Notes under the pieces: model-generated
Seen by the model: only the letters and a program-made list of their open reading frames with translations
The model's database searches: none
What the model was told of the DNA's origin: nothing
Assembly: GCF_003931875.1 (NCBI RefSeq)
Contig: NZ_CP034245.1
Coordinates: 1,116,001-1,180,000, forward strand
DNA: 64,000 nucleotides
Direction of reading: 5' to 3'
DNA from: Microbacterium sp. 10M-3C3
GTDB lineage: Bacteria; Actinomycetota; Actinomycetes; Actinomycetales; Microbacteriaceae
In this document: piece after piece, positions 52,886-61,871 of the stretch
Layout: every line of letters begins with the position of its first letter
Position numbering within the stretch: position 1 is the stretch's first letter
Position numbers and translations under genes: made by a program

Positions 52886-52937
52886 GCGGCGCGGGCGCCG
52901 GCCCTTCGATGATCTCAGGAACCGGAGCCCGCGCCGC
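52886..52937 (-). terminator. Terminator hairpin after the ugpC-like gene
   Basis: GCGGCGCGGGC (52886-52896) and GCCCGCGCCGC (52927-52937) are perfectly complementary with a 30-base interior containing GCCGG/CCGGA. It lies just beyond the ATPase stop (52949) on the minus strand. Confidence 0.65.
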
Positions 52938-52948
52938 GCGCGGTGGGA

Positions 52949-54052
<1,104 letters not shown>

Positions 54053-54268
54053 GTTCTTTCTCCTTCACCGGCAGGTACGTGCCGGACGATCCGTAGTGAT
54101 GGATGGCGGGGGCTATCCCGCACGCCCTCCTTCGGGCGCGTCCTCAGTATGGCATGCGGCCCCTGCGTCTGGGTTTTTCTCAGCCTGCCTGGCTAGCATC
54201 GACTCTCGGTCGCCCACCCGCGCGACCCCGCCGGATTCCCGGCCGCTGTCATCCGTTTCAGAGGTTTC

Positions 54269-55219
54269 ATGTCGAACGACGAGACACCGCACGTGCCTGC
54301 TCCGCGCGACCGACGCAAGGCGGTGCGCGAGAAGGCGCAGCAGGTGCACGTGAAGCAGTCCCGGCTGCGGGTGCTGCGCCGGATCCTCGTCGGAGTCGCG
54401 GGTCTCGCCGTCGTCGGCGTCGCCACCGCGGCCGTCGTCTACGCCCTCACCGAGATGGGTCCGAAGCCCCTCGTCCAGCCCGCCAACGCGAACGACGACG
54501 GGTTCCTGGTGTCCGATGTCAGCGGCATCCCCGAGGCGCAGGACCCGACGGTCGACGACAGCACCGCACAGCTGCAGGCCGAGACCCCGACCCCGACCCC
54601 CACGCCTTCGACCACCGCGTCGCGCACGGTCGACATCCGCGTGTACGTCGACTACCTCTCGACGCAGGCCCGCGAGTTCCAGGTCGCCAACGCCGAGCAG
54701 CTGGGCAAGTGGGTGTCGCAGGATGCGGCGACCCTCACCTACTACCCGGTCGCGATGCTCACCTCGAAGTCCAACGGCACGAAGTACTCGCTGCGCGCCG
54801 CCGGCGCGGCCGCGTGCGTGGCCACGTACTCGCCTGGCACCTTCTTCGCGTTCAACGACGAGCTGCTGCGCCAGCAGCCGGCCGCCGACTCTGACGGGCT
54901 GACGGACGATCAGCTGGCCGACCTTGCGCAGGCCAAGGGCGTGTCCTCGCCGAAGGTCGTGCGCTCGTGCATCGAGGACGGCGAGTACGCGTCGTGGGCG
55001 CGCGCGGCGACCGACCGTGCCCTCGAGGGCATCCCGGGCACCGATGTCGCGCTGACGGGCACGCCGATGATCCTCGTCAACGGTACGCAGTACGTGGGGG
55101 CGCTCGACGACCCGAAGGAGTTCGCGCAGTTCGTGCTCACGGTCGCGAGCGATGCGTACTACCGCACCCCCTCGCCCACCCCCTCTGCGAGCACCGCGAC
55201 GCCCACTCCCGCCCCGTGA
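54269..55219 (+). CDS. Membrane-anchored DsbA-like thioredoxin-fold protein without CxxC
   Basis: 316 residues. Basic cytoplasmic start, membrane helix about 38-61, a Thr/Pro linker (TPTPTPTPS), then a thioredoxin-like domain from about 121 to 292. Where DsbF/BdbD proteins have CPxC, this has YLSTQAREF (Ser131-Ala134). The cis-proline loop is kept (LTGTPMILVNG). Two cysteines remain, in AAACVATY and VRSCIEDG. Ends in a second Ser/Thr/Pro tail. So it probably keeps the fold for binding or chaperone work, not disulfide exchange. Confidence 0.82.
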   Translation: MSNDETPHVPAPRDRRKAVREKAQQVHVKQSRLRVLRRILVGVAGLAVVGVATAAVVYALTEMGPKPLVQPANANDDGFLVSDVSGIPEAQDPTVDDSTAQLQAETPTPTPTPSTTASRTVDIRVYVDYLSTQAREFQVANAEQLGKWVSQDAATLTYYPVAMLTSKSNGTKYSLRAAGAAACVATYSPGTFFAFNDELLRQQPAADSDGLTDDQLADLAQAKGVSSPKVVRSCIEDGEYASWARAATDRALEGIPGTDVALTGTPMILVNGTQYVGALDDPKEFAQFVLTVASDAYYRTPSPTPSASTATPTPAP

Positions 55220-55251
55220 CGGCATCGACGCCCCGATAGACTGGGCGCTCC

Positions 55252-55324
55252 GCCGGCTTGGCGCAATTGGTAGCGCACCGTACTTGTAATACGGGGGTTG
55301 CAGGTTCAAGTCCTGTAGCCGGCA
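55252..55324 (+). tRNA. tRNA-Thr(TGT)
   Basis: Cloverleaf with acceptor GCCGGCT/AGCCGGC, anticodon arm CCGTA-CTTGTAA-TACGG (anticodon TGT at 55285-55287) and T-arm CAGGTTCAAGTCCTG. CCA is not encoded. A -10-like TAGACT is at 55237-55242. Marks the left border of a short accessory region. Confidence 0.95.
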
Positions 55325-55362
55325 CACGCACGCCGGATCGGCATGAGGAACGGCCCCGCACG

Positions 55363-55740
55363 TCAACGCGCTTCGGCGTACTGCTCTTCGACGATCGCGA
55401 ACTTCATCGCCGGCTGCTGCCGCATCGTCCGATCGACAGCGTGCGCGTCCGGCTCGGGAACGACGTAGAGCCCGTGCGGCCCAGCAGCGGTGTACGCGAG
55501 GGCGTGCAGCCATGCGGGATTCAGTGTCGGCGTGCGGCCGCCGTGGAACTTGTAGACCAGGTTCGCGTTCGGGTGGATCCAGACCGAGGTGCGGCCGCCG
55601 CCCACGCTGAGGTCTTCCTTCCAGGTGAAGAGGAAGGCCTCATTGCGTCGGAGCTTGGCGGTGATGACGTGCTGCAGGTGCGCGAGCAGCCGGTCCTCGA
55701 AGTCGACCTTGATGCCGTTGTCCATGATCAGCTTGCCCAT
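55363..55740 (-). CDS. DUF7882-type small protein, function unknown
   Basis: 125 residues. Contains DFEDRLLAHLQHVITAKLRRNE, WKEDLSVGGGRTSVWIHPN and LVYKFHGGR, recognised as a family abundant and multi-copy in Microbacteriaceae and often mislabelled ATP-dependent DNA ligase; it has no ligase motifs. Family assignment is from memory. A fragment of a second copy lies at 57154. It overlaps the tail of the next upstream gene by 13 bases. Confidence 0.75.
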   Translation of the reverse strand: MGKLIMDNGIKVDFEDRLLAHLQHVITAKLRRNEAFLFTWKEDLSVGGGRTSVWIHPNANLVYKFHGGRTPTLNPAWLHALAYTAAGPHGLYVVPEPDAHAVDRTMRQQPAMKFAIVEEQYAEAR

Positions 55741-56060
55741 GTTGATCTCGGTCCTGCTCCACCACGCCAGGCGTTGTCCGGGGGTCGGAAGGCGAGTAGC
55801 GCACTGGCACGGCAGAACCGGCTATTCGCCGATTCTGTGGGCAGTGCGGTGATGCTCACCGCGACCCCGGCGGTGATGAGAATCCGGTTGGGCGCGAGTG
55901 TTCCGTGCTCGTCGACGACATCGAGCCACCCGGCCGTGCGTCGCAGGAGGATGTCGTCGATCTCCTGCTGCACCTCGGTGACGGATTTCCCCATGACGCG
56001 GTAGGGCGTCCCGGCATATGTCAGTTCCGTGATCACCGGGATGCCGTTGTTTCCGTCCAC
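55728..56060 (-). CDS. Hypothetical protein
   Basis: 110 residues from a GTG (complement of 56058-56060). N-terminal half looks like a folded domain (TYAGTPYRVMGKSVTEVQQEIDDILL); the C-terminal 35 residues are less protein-like and run over the start of the next gene, so the true end could be affected by a frameshift. Not recognised. Likely co-transcribed with the DUF7882-type gene. Confidence 0.55.
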   Translation of the reverse strand: MDGNNGIPVITELTYAGTPYRVMGKSVTEVQQEIDDILLRRTAGWLDVVDEHGTLAPNRILITAGVAVSITALPTESANSRFCRASALLAFRPPDNAWRGGAGPRSTWAS

Positions 56061-56182
56061 TCGCTGAGGCTAACGGGCCGCTGCCGGAGCCGGACGCGGC
56101 GTCGGGTCATGTGGACAGGGGTCGTGCGTGATTCGGATCGAGGAGTAGCTTCATTCAACGGCGATGTCGAAGGAGCGTGGAT

Positions 56183-57136
56183 ATGCCCACGATGAAGACC
56201 GGCGCGGACAATGCTGACGCCGCGGTCGCCGCACTAGACGCGTACTTCCCCGGGGTTCGCGTCGGCCCCGACCGTGGCACGCGCCTGCACTTCTCGCTCT
56301 CCGTGACCGGCATCGGAGGAGGGGCGACTTTCCTCGATTTCACGATCGGCGGTCGCCCACTCGTGACGCAGGTCGAGGACACGGCGGGTTTCTTGTTCGC
56401 GCGAGCCGTCCGAATGGACGGGGACATGGCTGTGAAGCGCACGACGGTCGACGCGGCGCATCCCTACGTGGTGCAGCCCGGCCTGCGCAGCGAATACACC
56501 TTCGCGCATGCGCAGACGCTCACACTCGACGCGAGCGCGTTCCTCGCCCGACTCGGCGAACGCATCAACCCGCGATCGGTCGGGTTCTCCTTCACCTCGG
56601 CCGCACCACGCACGCCCGAGCACGGCAGTTACTGGGATGCCGTCATGCTGACCGTGGCGCGTGCGGTCAGCACGGGTGTCGTCGACGAGCCCTACGTCGC
56701 GAGCGGACTGCTGGATCTCGCGGTCTCCGCGAGCGCGGCCTGCTTCCCCAACACGTGGGACGACCTTCCTGTGGAACGTGTCCCACTCCCGCCGGCAGCC
56801 GCTCAACGCGCGCGCACCTACATCGACGACCACGCCCACCTTCCGATCATGTTGGCCGACATCGCCGGCGCGGCGCGGATGAGCGTGCGCGGCGTGCAAC
56901 TCGCGTTCCAGCGCGCGTTTCAGATGTCGCCGACGGATTATCTGCGGCGCGTCCGGGTCGCCCGGGCCCGCGCGGCTCTGCTCAGCGCCCATCCCGAAGC
57001 GGGCGACTCGGTGTCGGGGATCGCTCGGTCGGCCGGCTTCACACACCCATCGCGGTTCGCTGCCACCTATCGCGCAGAGTACGGCGAGAACCCGTCCGAT
57101 ACCCTCCACGCGTCGCGTCACACCGACAGGTCGTAG
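56183..57136 (+). CDS. AraC-family transcriptional regulator
   Basis: 317 residues from ATG 56183, seven bases after AAGGAG. N-terminal sensing domain (about 1-210) not recognised; C-terminal double helix-turn-helix about 215-310: IDDHAHLPIMLADIAGAARM, VRGVQLAFQRAFQMSPTDYL, and the second HTH ending HPSRFAATYRAEYGENPSDT. Divergent from the hypothetical pair. Target genes unknown. Confidence 0.85.
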   Translation: MPTMKTGADNADAAVAALDAYFPGVRVGPDRGTRLHFSLSVTGIGGGATFLDFTIGGRPLVTQVEDTAGFLFARAVRMDGDMAVKRTTVDAAHPYVVQPGLRSEYTFAHAQTLTLDASAFLARLGERINPRSVGFSFTSAAPRTPEHGSYWDAVMLTVARAVSTGVVDEPYVASGLLDLAVSASAACFPNTWDDLPVERVPLPPAAAQRARTYIDDHAHLPIMLADIAGAARMSVRGVQLAFQRAFQMSPTDYLRRVRVARARAALLSAHPEAGDSVSGIARSAGFTHPSRFAATYRAEYGENPSDTLHASRHTDRS

Positions 57137-57153
57137 CGCGGGGGCGATTCGCA

Positions 57154-57204
57154 CTCGAGAACTCGATCAGGGGTGATTTCGAGGACCGCCTGCTCGCTCA
57201 CCAC
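57154..57204 (+). pseudogene. Remnant of a DUF7882-type gene
   Basis: Translation in one frame gives DFEDRLLAH preceded by ENSIRG, matching residues about 7-21 of the gene at 55363-55740, with near-identical bases over DFEDRLLAH. No start or further homology. 57137-57619 has no other convincing plus-strand gene. Confidence 0.6.
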
Positions 57205-57440
57205 GCGCGGCTGAACACTCAGGCCCGAGAATCCTTTCTCCGGCCGGGGGTGTCGGCCTCCCTGCGTCTGCTGACACCTCGCGAGACGACTGTGCAAGAT
57301 GGGCGACTCGCGGTGATGAGGTCGTAACGGCGCCGCAACCGGGCCCCGCTATCCGTTGATCGGGTGTCCCCAGCACCCAGGGTCGCGAGTGCCCCCCACA
57401 CTTGCGTCCCGTGCCGCCCGAGGCGTTCTGGCCGGGGCGG

Positions 57441-57479
57441 GCGGGCTCCGGGCGTGGGTGCCGCCGCCCCGGAGCCCGC
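57441..57479. repeat. Perfect 12-bp inverted repeat
   Basis: GCGGGCTCCGGG (57441-57452) and its exact complement (57468-57479) flank a 15-base loop. Could terminate minus-strand transcription from the hypothetical gene at 57620-57910. Confidence 0.5.
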
Positions 57480-57607
57480 ACCTTGGCCCACACGCCGACG
57501 ACGACGTTCTTGCACGTCGGGCACCCGTAGCCATGTGCCGCGGGGTGCAATACGGTCATGCACCGCTTACAGGGGAGCGCCGCGACCTCGAACCCGCGCG
57601 GCTCCAA
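57480..57607 (-). CDS. Possible small zinc-ribbon protein (weak, end uncertain)
   Basis: A TTG-initiated minus frame reads EPRGFEVAALPCKRCMTV and then CPTC after 12 residues: C-x2-C-x12-C-x2-C, a zinc-ribbon spacing. About 42 residues look protein-like; the frame then continues to 57167 through the hairpin with low-complexity sequence, so I give only the plausible part. No ribosome-binding site is seen. It starts 12 bases after the preceding stop. Confidence 0.3.
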
Positions 57608-57619
57608 GACCGTTGAGCG

Positions 57620-57910
57620 TCAGGTCGGAGAGTCCGCGCCGAGGGCGGCGCGCCGGATGGCGCGCGTCGCCTCGCTGGAACCCTCGAGGATGAAGGGGAT
57701 GTTGGGGTCGTCGGGGATGTGCACCGCCGTGATCGGTGCGTCGTAGCCCGACGTCGCGGAGGCGAACGCGGGCTGCCCGCCGGCCAGGACGGGGAACTCG
57801 ATGATCGCCGAGCGACCGAGCGAGGTGAGGGTGCGGGAATGGGCGAGGACGGCAGCGCCGACGTCGTCGGTGGTGACCAGCCGGCTGCCGTTCATGTAGA
57901 GCTCGAACAT
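57620..57910 (-). CDS. Hypothetical protein
   Basis: 96 residues. Compact sequence (FELYMNGSRLVTTDDVGAAV, then AIIEFPVLAGGQPAFASATS) with predicted alternating strands and helices; no cysteine and no membrane helix. Not recognised. Codon use is ordinary for the window. Divergent from the DUF4397 gene. Confidence 0.65.
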   Translation of the reverse strand: MFELYMNGSRLVTTDDVGAAVLAHSRTLTSLGRSAIIEFPVLAGGQPAFASATSGYDAPITAVHIPDDPNIPFILEGSSEATRAIRRAALGADSPT

Positions 57911-58060
57911 GAGTGCCTTCGGTGAGCGGACGCTCCACGGTAGGCGGGGACGATTCGGGTGCGGAAGGGGTTGACGCCCCCGCGCGCGCCCGAACGCCGG
58001 CGTCCGCGCTCGCCTGCGGGGTCTCGAAAATGTTCCATTCAGGTGCATCCGGATCGCGCC

Positions 58061-58072
58061 CTTCCCGGGAAG
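58061..58072. promoter_or_regulatory. Palindrome upstream of the DUF4397 gene
   Basis: CTTCCCGGGAAG is a perfect 12-base palindrome 49 bases before the GTG start. Candidate operator; no assigned protein. Confidence 0.3.
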
Positions 58073-58121
58073 ACATCTGCGACGGCGGTCGACCGGCCGC
58101 CCCGACCAGAGGAGAACTCTC

Positions 58122-58946
58122 GTGCGCAAGATCCTGACCGTCGGCGTCGTCGCCGGCGCTGTCGCCGCCCTCGGCCTCGCCCTGCCGGCATCCGCCGCGA
58201 CGGGCAACGCCCAGCTGTCGGTGCTCCACGCCATCCCCGACACCCCGGTGGACGTCTACGTCAACGGCGAGCTCACGCTCGACGACTTCCAGCCGGGCAC
58301 GCTCGCCGGTCCGCTGAGCCTGCCGGCGGGCAGCTACCAGGTCGCCCTCACCGCCCCGGATGCGGCGGACGCCAGCGCCCCGATCCTGGGACCCGCCGCC
58401 GTGACGCTCGAGGCGGGCGCCAACTACACCGCGGTCGCCCACTTGAGCGAGAGCGGGTCGCCGACCCTCACGCCGTTCGTCAACGACACGTCGTCGACGG
58501 CGGCAGGTGAAGGCCGACTGACCGTGCGCCACACCGCTGCCGCGCCCGCCGTGGACGTCCTGGCCGGCGGCACTCCCGTCATCGAGGATCTGACCAACCC
58601 CAACGAGCGCACGCTCAACCTGCCCGCCGGGACCATCTCGGCGAGTGTGGCCGCGGCCGGGACCACCGACCCGGTGATCGGCCCCGCCGACGTCGCCGTG
58701 CAGGAGGGCACGCTGACGATCGTGTACGCGTGGGGCAGCCTCGAAGACGGCAACCTCGCCCTCGCGACGCAGACCATCTCGGGCCTGCACTCGGCCCCCG
58801 GCGGCGTGCCGTCGGGCACCGGCGGTCAGCTCGCCCAGCAGGACGCGATCGCGCAGACCCTGCTCGTCGGCGGTGGCGCGCTGGTGGCGGCGCTTGTCGC
58901 CGTCGGCACCGTCCGCGCGGTCCGCGCCCACGGCGCGCGTCGATGA
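58122..58946 (+). CDS. Secreted DUF4397 surface protein
   Basis: 274 residues; GTG 58122 follows AGAGGAGAA. Signal peptide to about ASAA (25-26), then two DUF4397 beta-domains: LSVLHAIPDTPVDVYVNGE and LTVRHTAAAPAVDVLAGG. C-terminus has a hydrophobic helix (about 247-265) and an Arg tail, like a cell-wall sorting signal, but in place of LPxTG there is VPSGTGG. The following gene is a class F sortase, a pairing known for this family. Confidence 0.88.
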   Translation: MRKILTVGVVAGAVAALGLALPASAATGNAQLSVLHAIPDTPVDVYVNGELTLDDFQPGTLAGPLSLPAGSYQVALTAPDAADASAPILGPAAVTLEAGANYTAVAHLSESGSPTLTPFVNDTSSTAAGEGRLTVRHTAAAPAVDVLAGGTPVIEDLTNPNERTLNLPAGTISASVAAAGTTDPVIGPADVAVQEGTLTIVYAWGSLEDGNLALATQTISGLHSAPGGVPSGTGGQLAQQDAIAQTLLVGGGALVAALVAVGTVRAVRAHGARR

Positions 58947-59590
58947 TCCGCACCCCCGCTCGGGCGATCGCGGCGGCCGGCGCCGCCGCGATCGCCCTCG
59001 GGCTCGCCGCGTGCGCTCCGGCGCCCGCGGCGATGCCATCCGCGCCGGCGGCGACGGCGACCCCCACGCCGCCGCCGCCGGCGCCCACCCCGTCCGTCTC
59101 CGTACCGGTCGCCCCCGCCACGGCCGCACCCGTTCGCACGGCCGTTCCGCCCGTGACGGTCACGGTGGCCGCCGCCGGCATCGAGGTGCCGGTCGTGGAG
59201 GTCGGCGTCGACGGCCAGGACTTCATGGAGCTGCCCGAGGACCCGGCGGTCGCGGGCTGGTACAAGTACGGCTCCGACCCGTCGAGCTCGGAAGGACGCA
59301 CGGTGATCTCCGCACACGTGGACGCCCCGGCGTACCCGATCGGCCCGTTCAGTCGCCTGCGCGACGTGGCAGCCGGCACCGAGGTGGTGGTCGCCGACGC
59401 GCAGGGCGCGACGCACCGCTACGCGGTGCAGTCGGTCACGAACTACCGCAAGACCGCGCTGCCCGTACAGGAGATCTTCGCGCGCACCGGACCGGCGGAG
59501 CTGGTCCTCATCACGTGCGGCGGACCGTTCGACCCCACGATCGGGCGGTACGAGGATAACGTGGTCGTCGTGGCGACGCCGATCCGGTGA
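58943..59590 (+). CDS. Class F sortase
   Basis: 215 residues, overlapping the previous gene by four bases. A signal peptide with a possible lipobox LAAC (Cys about 24), a Pro/Ala-rich linker (about 28-70), then the sortase domain: histidine in VISAHVDAP, catalytic cysteine in LITCGGPFD, arginine in IGRYEDNV. Class F enzymes cleave LPxTG-type signals; the obvious substrate is the DUF4397 protein. Confidence 0.9.
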   Translation: MIRTPARAIAAAGAAAIALGLAACAPAPAAMPSAPAATATPTPPPPAPTPSVSVPVAPATAAPVRTAVPPVTVTVAAAGIEVPVVEVGVDGQDFMELPEDPAVAGWYKYGSDPSSSEGRTVISAHVDAPAYPIGPFSRLRDVAAGTEVVVADAQGATHRYAVQSVTNYRKTALPVQEIFARTGPAELVLITCGGPFDPTIGRYEDNVVVVATPIR

Positions 59591-59594
59591 CGCC

Positions 59595-60173
59595 ATGTTC
59601 CGGCTCGAGACGAGGGCGTGCGTGACGGACGACGACACCGACCTCCTGGCGCGGTTCGGCGCGGGAGAGGAGCGGGCGCTGGAGGCGCTGTACCGGCGGT
59701 GGTCGCCGCTGGTGTTCACGATGGCGCTGCGGGCGCTGGGCGACCGGGCCGACGCCGAGGACGTCACGCAGCGCACGTTCGTCTCGGCGTGGAGTTCGCG
59801 CGAGTCGTACGATCCCGAGCGTGCTGCGATCTCCACGTGGCTGGTCGCGATCGCCCGACGGCGCATCGCCGACGTGCGCGAGGCGCGGGCGAAGGTCGCG
59901 GCGGTGCACGAGCAGCTGCAGCGGCTGCTCGATCCGCACGCGCTCGTGACGGGCGAGGTCGATCTGGGCGATCGCCTGCTGCTCGCCGATGAGCTCGCGC
60001 GTCTCGAACCCGACGCGCAACGGGTCATCCGGCTCGCGTTCTACGATGACCTGACGCATGACCAGATCGCCCGACGTCTGGACATGCCGCTCGGCACCGT
60101 CAAGAGCCACATCCGCCGAAGTCTCACCCGCATGCGTCGCCGATTGGAGGTCGATGATCGTGTCGCATCCTGA
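59595..60173 (+). CDS. ECF RNA polymerase sigma factor
   Basis: 192 residues. Region 2 about 28-92 (LEALYRRWSPLVFTMALRAL, DVTQRTFVSAWSS) and region 4 about 130-185 (LEPDAQRVIRLAFYDDLTHD, LGTVKSHIRRSLTRMRR). ATG 59595 is four bases after the sortase stop, so one operon. Overlaps the anti-sigma gene by 20 bases. Confidence 0.92.
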   Translation: MFRLETRACVTDDDTDLLARFGAGEERALEALYRRWSPLVFTMALRALGDRADAEDVTQRTFVSAWSSRESYDPERAAISTWLVAIARRRIADVREARAKVAAVHEQLQRLLDPHALVTGEVDLGDRLLLADELARLEPDAQRVIRLAFYDDLTHDQIARRLDMPLGTVKSHIRRSLTRMRRRLEVDDRVAS

Positions 60174-60861
60174 CCCCGACCGGCTCGCCCTCTTCGCGCT
60201 CGGCGAGCAGATAGAGTCGGATGAGCGCGCGCACATCGCCGCGTGTCCGACGTGCACCGACGATGTCGCCGCGCTGTCCGCCGCGGTGCTGGTCGGGCGC
60301 GCGACGCTCGACGTGGGCGAGCTCGAGACACCGCCGGAGAGCGTATGGGAGCGGATTCGTGCCGAGGTCGCCGCACCCGCGTCGGTGCCGCGCGCCGATC
60401 CGCCGTCGACGCCGCGCACCGCATCCCGCCGCCCCGCGCGCCGGTCGCTGTTCACCCTCGTCGCGAGCGTGGCCGTGCTGCTCGTCCTCGTCGGCATCGG
60501 TCTGCTGGTGCGTCCCGGCACACCGGTCGTCCTCGCGGCCGCCGCGCTCGACGCGTTCCCCGAGCATCCCGGCGCGCGCGGCACCGCGGAGGTGGAGGAG
60601 GTCGACGGACACCGCACCCTCACGGTGTCGCTGGCCGACGACGCGCAGGCCGGCGAGCGGCGCGAGGTCTGGCTCATCACGGCGGATGCGACCGATCTGG
60701 TCAGCCTCGGCACGCTCGACGGTGATCGGGGCGACTTCCGCGTGCCCGACGATGTCGACCTCGACCGATTCGTCCTGGTGGACGTGTCGGTCGAGCCCGA
60801 CGACGGCGACCCGGGTCACTCCGGCGATTCCATCGTGCGCGGCGAGTTGCGCCGCGCCTGA
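60154..60861 (+). CDS. Anti-sigma factor with zinc-finger start and RskA-like C-terminus
   Basis: 235 residues from ATG 60154 behind TTGGAGGTCG. The N-terminal HIAACPTC (H-x3-C-x2-C, about 27-34) is a zinc-binding anti-sigma motif. One membrane helix about 98-117. The outer domain carries RskA-type phrases GTAEVEEVDGHRTLTVSL and EVWLITADATDLVSLGTL. So it mixes features of two anti-sigma groups. Confidence 0.88.
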   Translation: MIVSHPDPDRLALFALGEQIESDERAHIAACPTCTDDVAALSAAVLVGRATLDVGELETPPESVWERIRAEVAAPASVPRADPPSTPRTASRRPARRSLFTLVASVAVLLVLVGIGLLVRPGTPVVLAAAALDAFPEHPGARGTAEVEEVDGHRTLTVSLADDAQAGERREVWLITADATDLVSLGTLDGDRGDFRVPDDVDLDRFVLVDVSVEPDDGDPGHSGDSIVRGELRRA

Positions 60862-60925
60862 GGCCGCGGACATCCGGGCGCCGGGGCGATCGTAGGATCG
60901 TCAGGTTGCCCGAGGGGAGGCGTCG

Positions 60926-61858
60926 ATGTCCGCACGTCCGGTGCCGCTGCGACTCGCCCTCGCCGGCGCCGTGCTGGTGGGCGCCCTGACGGCCGTGCAG
61001 GCGCGGCTGAACGGTTCGCTCGGCACGGCGATCGGCGACGGCTGGATCGCCGGGCTCATCTCGTTCGCGTCGGGCCTGGTCGTCGTCGCGTTCATCGCGC
61101 CGTTCGTGCCGGCGACACGGGCCGCGCTCCGGCGCCTCGCCGAGCTCGCCCGCGCGCGCGACCTCGCGCCGTGGCTGCTGGCGGGCGGTGCGGCGGGGGC
61201 GTTCACCGTCGTCGCCCAAGGCGTCACGATCGGCACGACCGGCGTTGCGCTGTTCACCGTCGGCGTCGTCGCGGGGCAGACGCTCGGCGGACTCGTGCTC
61301 GACCGCGTCGGCTACGGACCGGCCGGCGTCGTCGCGGTCACGATTCCCCGCGTGGTGGGCGCGGCCCTCGCCCTCGGCGGCGCGGCGCTGTGCGCGGCGG
61401 GCGCCGCCACGGGTGTCTGGGCGCTGCTCGTCCTCCCCGTGCTGGCGGGCGCGGGCATCTCGTGGCAGCAGGCCACGAACGGGCGCCTGCGCGGCCGCAT
61501 CGGCGATCCGCTCGCGGCCACGCTCGTGAACTTCGCCGGCGGCACGCTCGTGCTCGCGATCGTCGGGGCGGCGCACATCGCGGTCGCCGGTGCGCCCGCG
61601 ACGCTGCGCGCCGACCCGTGGCTGTACCTGGGTGGTGCGGTCGGGGTCGCCTACATCGCGCTGTCGGCGGCGATCGTGCGCGTCACCGGCGTGCTGCTGC
61701 TCGGACTGGGGTCGGTCGTCGGGCTGCTGGCGACCTCGATCGTGCTCGACGCGATCCGGCCCACCCCGTCGGCGCCCGTGCTGCCGATCGCGGTCGCGGC
61801 GGCGGCGATCGCCCTCGCCGGAGTCGCGGTCGTCGTCGTGCCGTGGCGGCGGCGCTGA
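60926..61858 (+). CDS. DMT-family transporter, YdcZ (DUF606) tandem type
   Basis: 310 residues, ten predicted helices in two similar halves. The pairs TAVQARLNGSLGTAIGDGWI with NFAGGT-like ends, and ISWQQATNGRLRGRIGDPLA, are the YdcZ repeat signatures, here fused as an internal duplication. Transported compound unknown. The start is at ATG 60926 after GGGGAGGCG. Confidence 0.87.
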   Translation: MSARPVPLRLALAGAVLVGALTAVQARLNGSLGTAIGDGWIAGLISFASGLVVVAFIAPFVPATRAALRRLAELARARDLAPWLLAGGAAGAFTVVAQGVTIGTTGVALFTVGVVAGQTLGGLVLDRVGYGPAGVVAVTIPRVVGAALALGGAALCAAGAATGVWALLVLPVLAGAGISWQQATNGRLRGRIGDPLAATLVNFAGGTLVLAIVGAAHIAVAGAPATLRADPWLYLGGAVGVAYIALSAAIVRVTGVLLLGLGSVVGLLATSIVLDAIRPTPSAPVLPIAVAAAAIALAGVAVVVVPWRRR

Positions 61859-61871
61859 GCGGATGCGGCGC

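Noticed and set aside
55363..55740. ATP-dependent DNA ligase
   Set aside because: That name is often attached to this family, but the 125-residue protein has no nucleotidyltransferase motif.
55252..57620. Integrated mobile island with tRNA-Thr as attachment site
   Set aside because: No integrase, and no second copy of the tRNA 3' end was found on the right side.
58021..58121. ECF-type promoter in front of the DUF4397 gene
   Set aside because: The GAAC and GTC elements are about 24 bases apart, too far for the usual ECF spacing.
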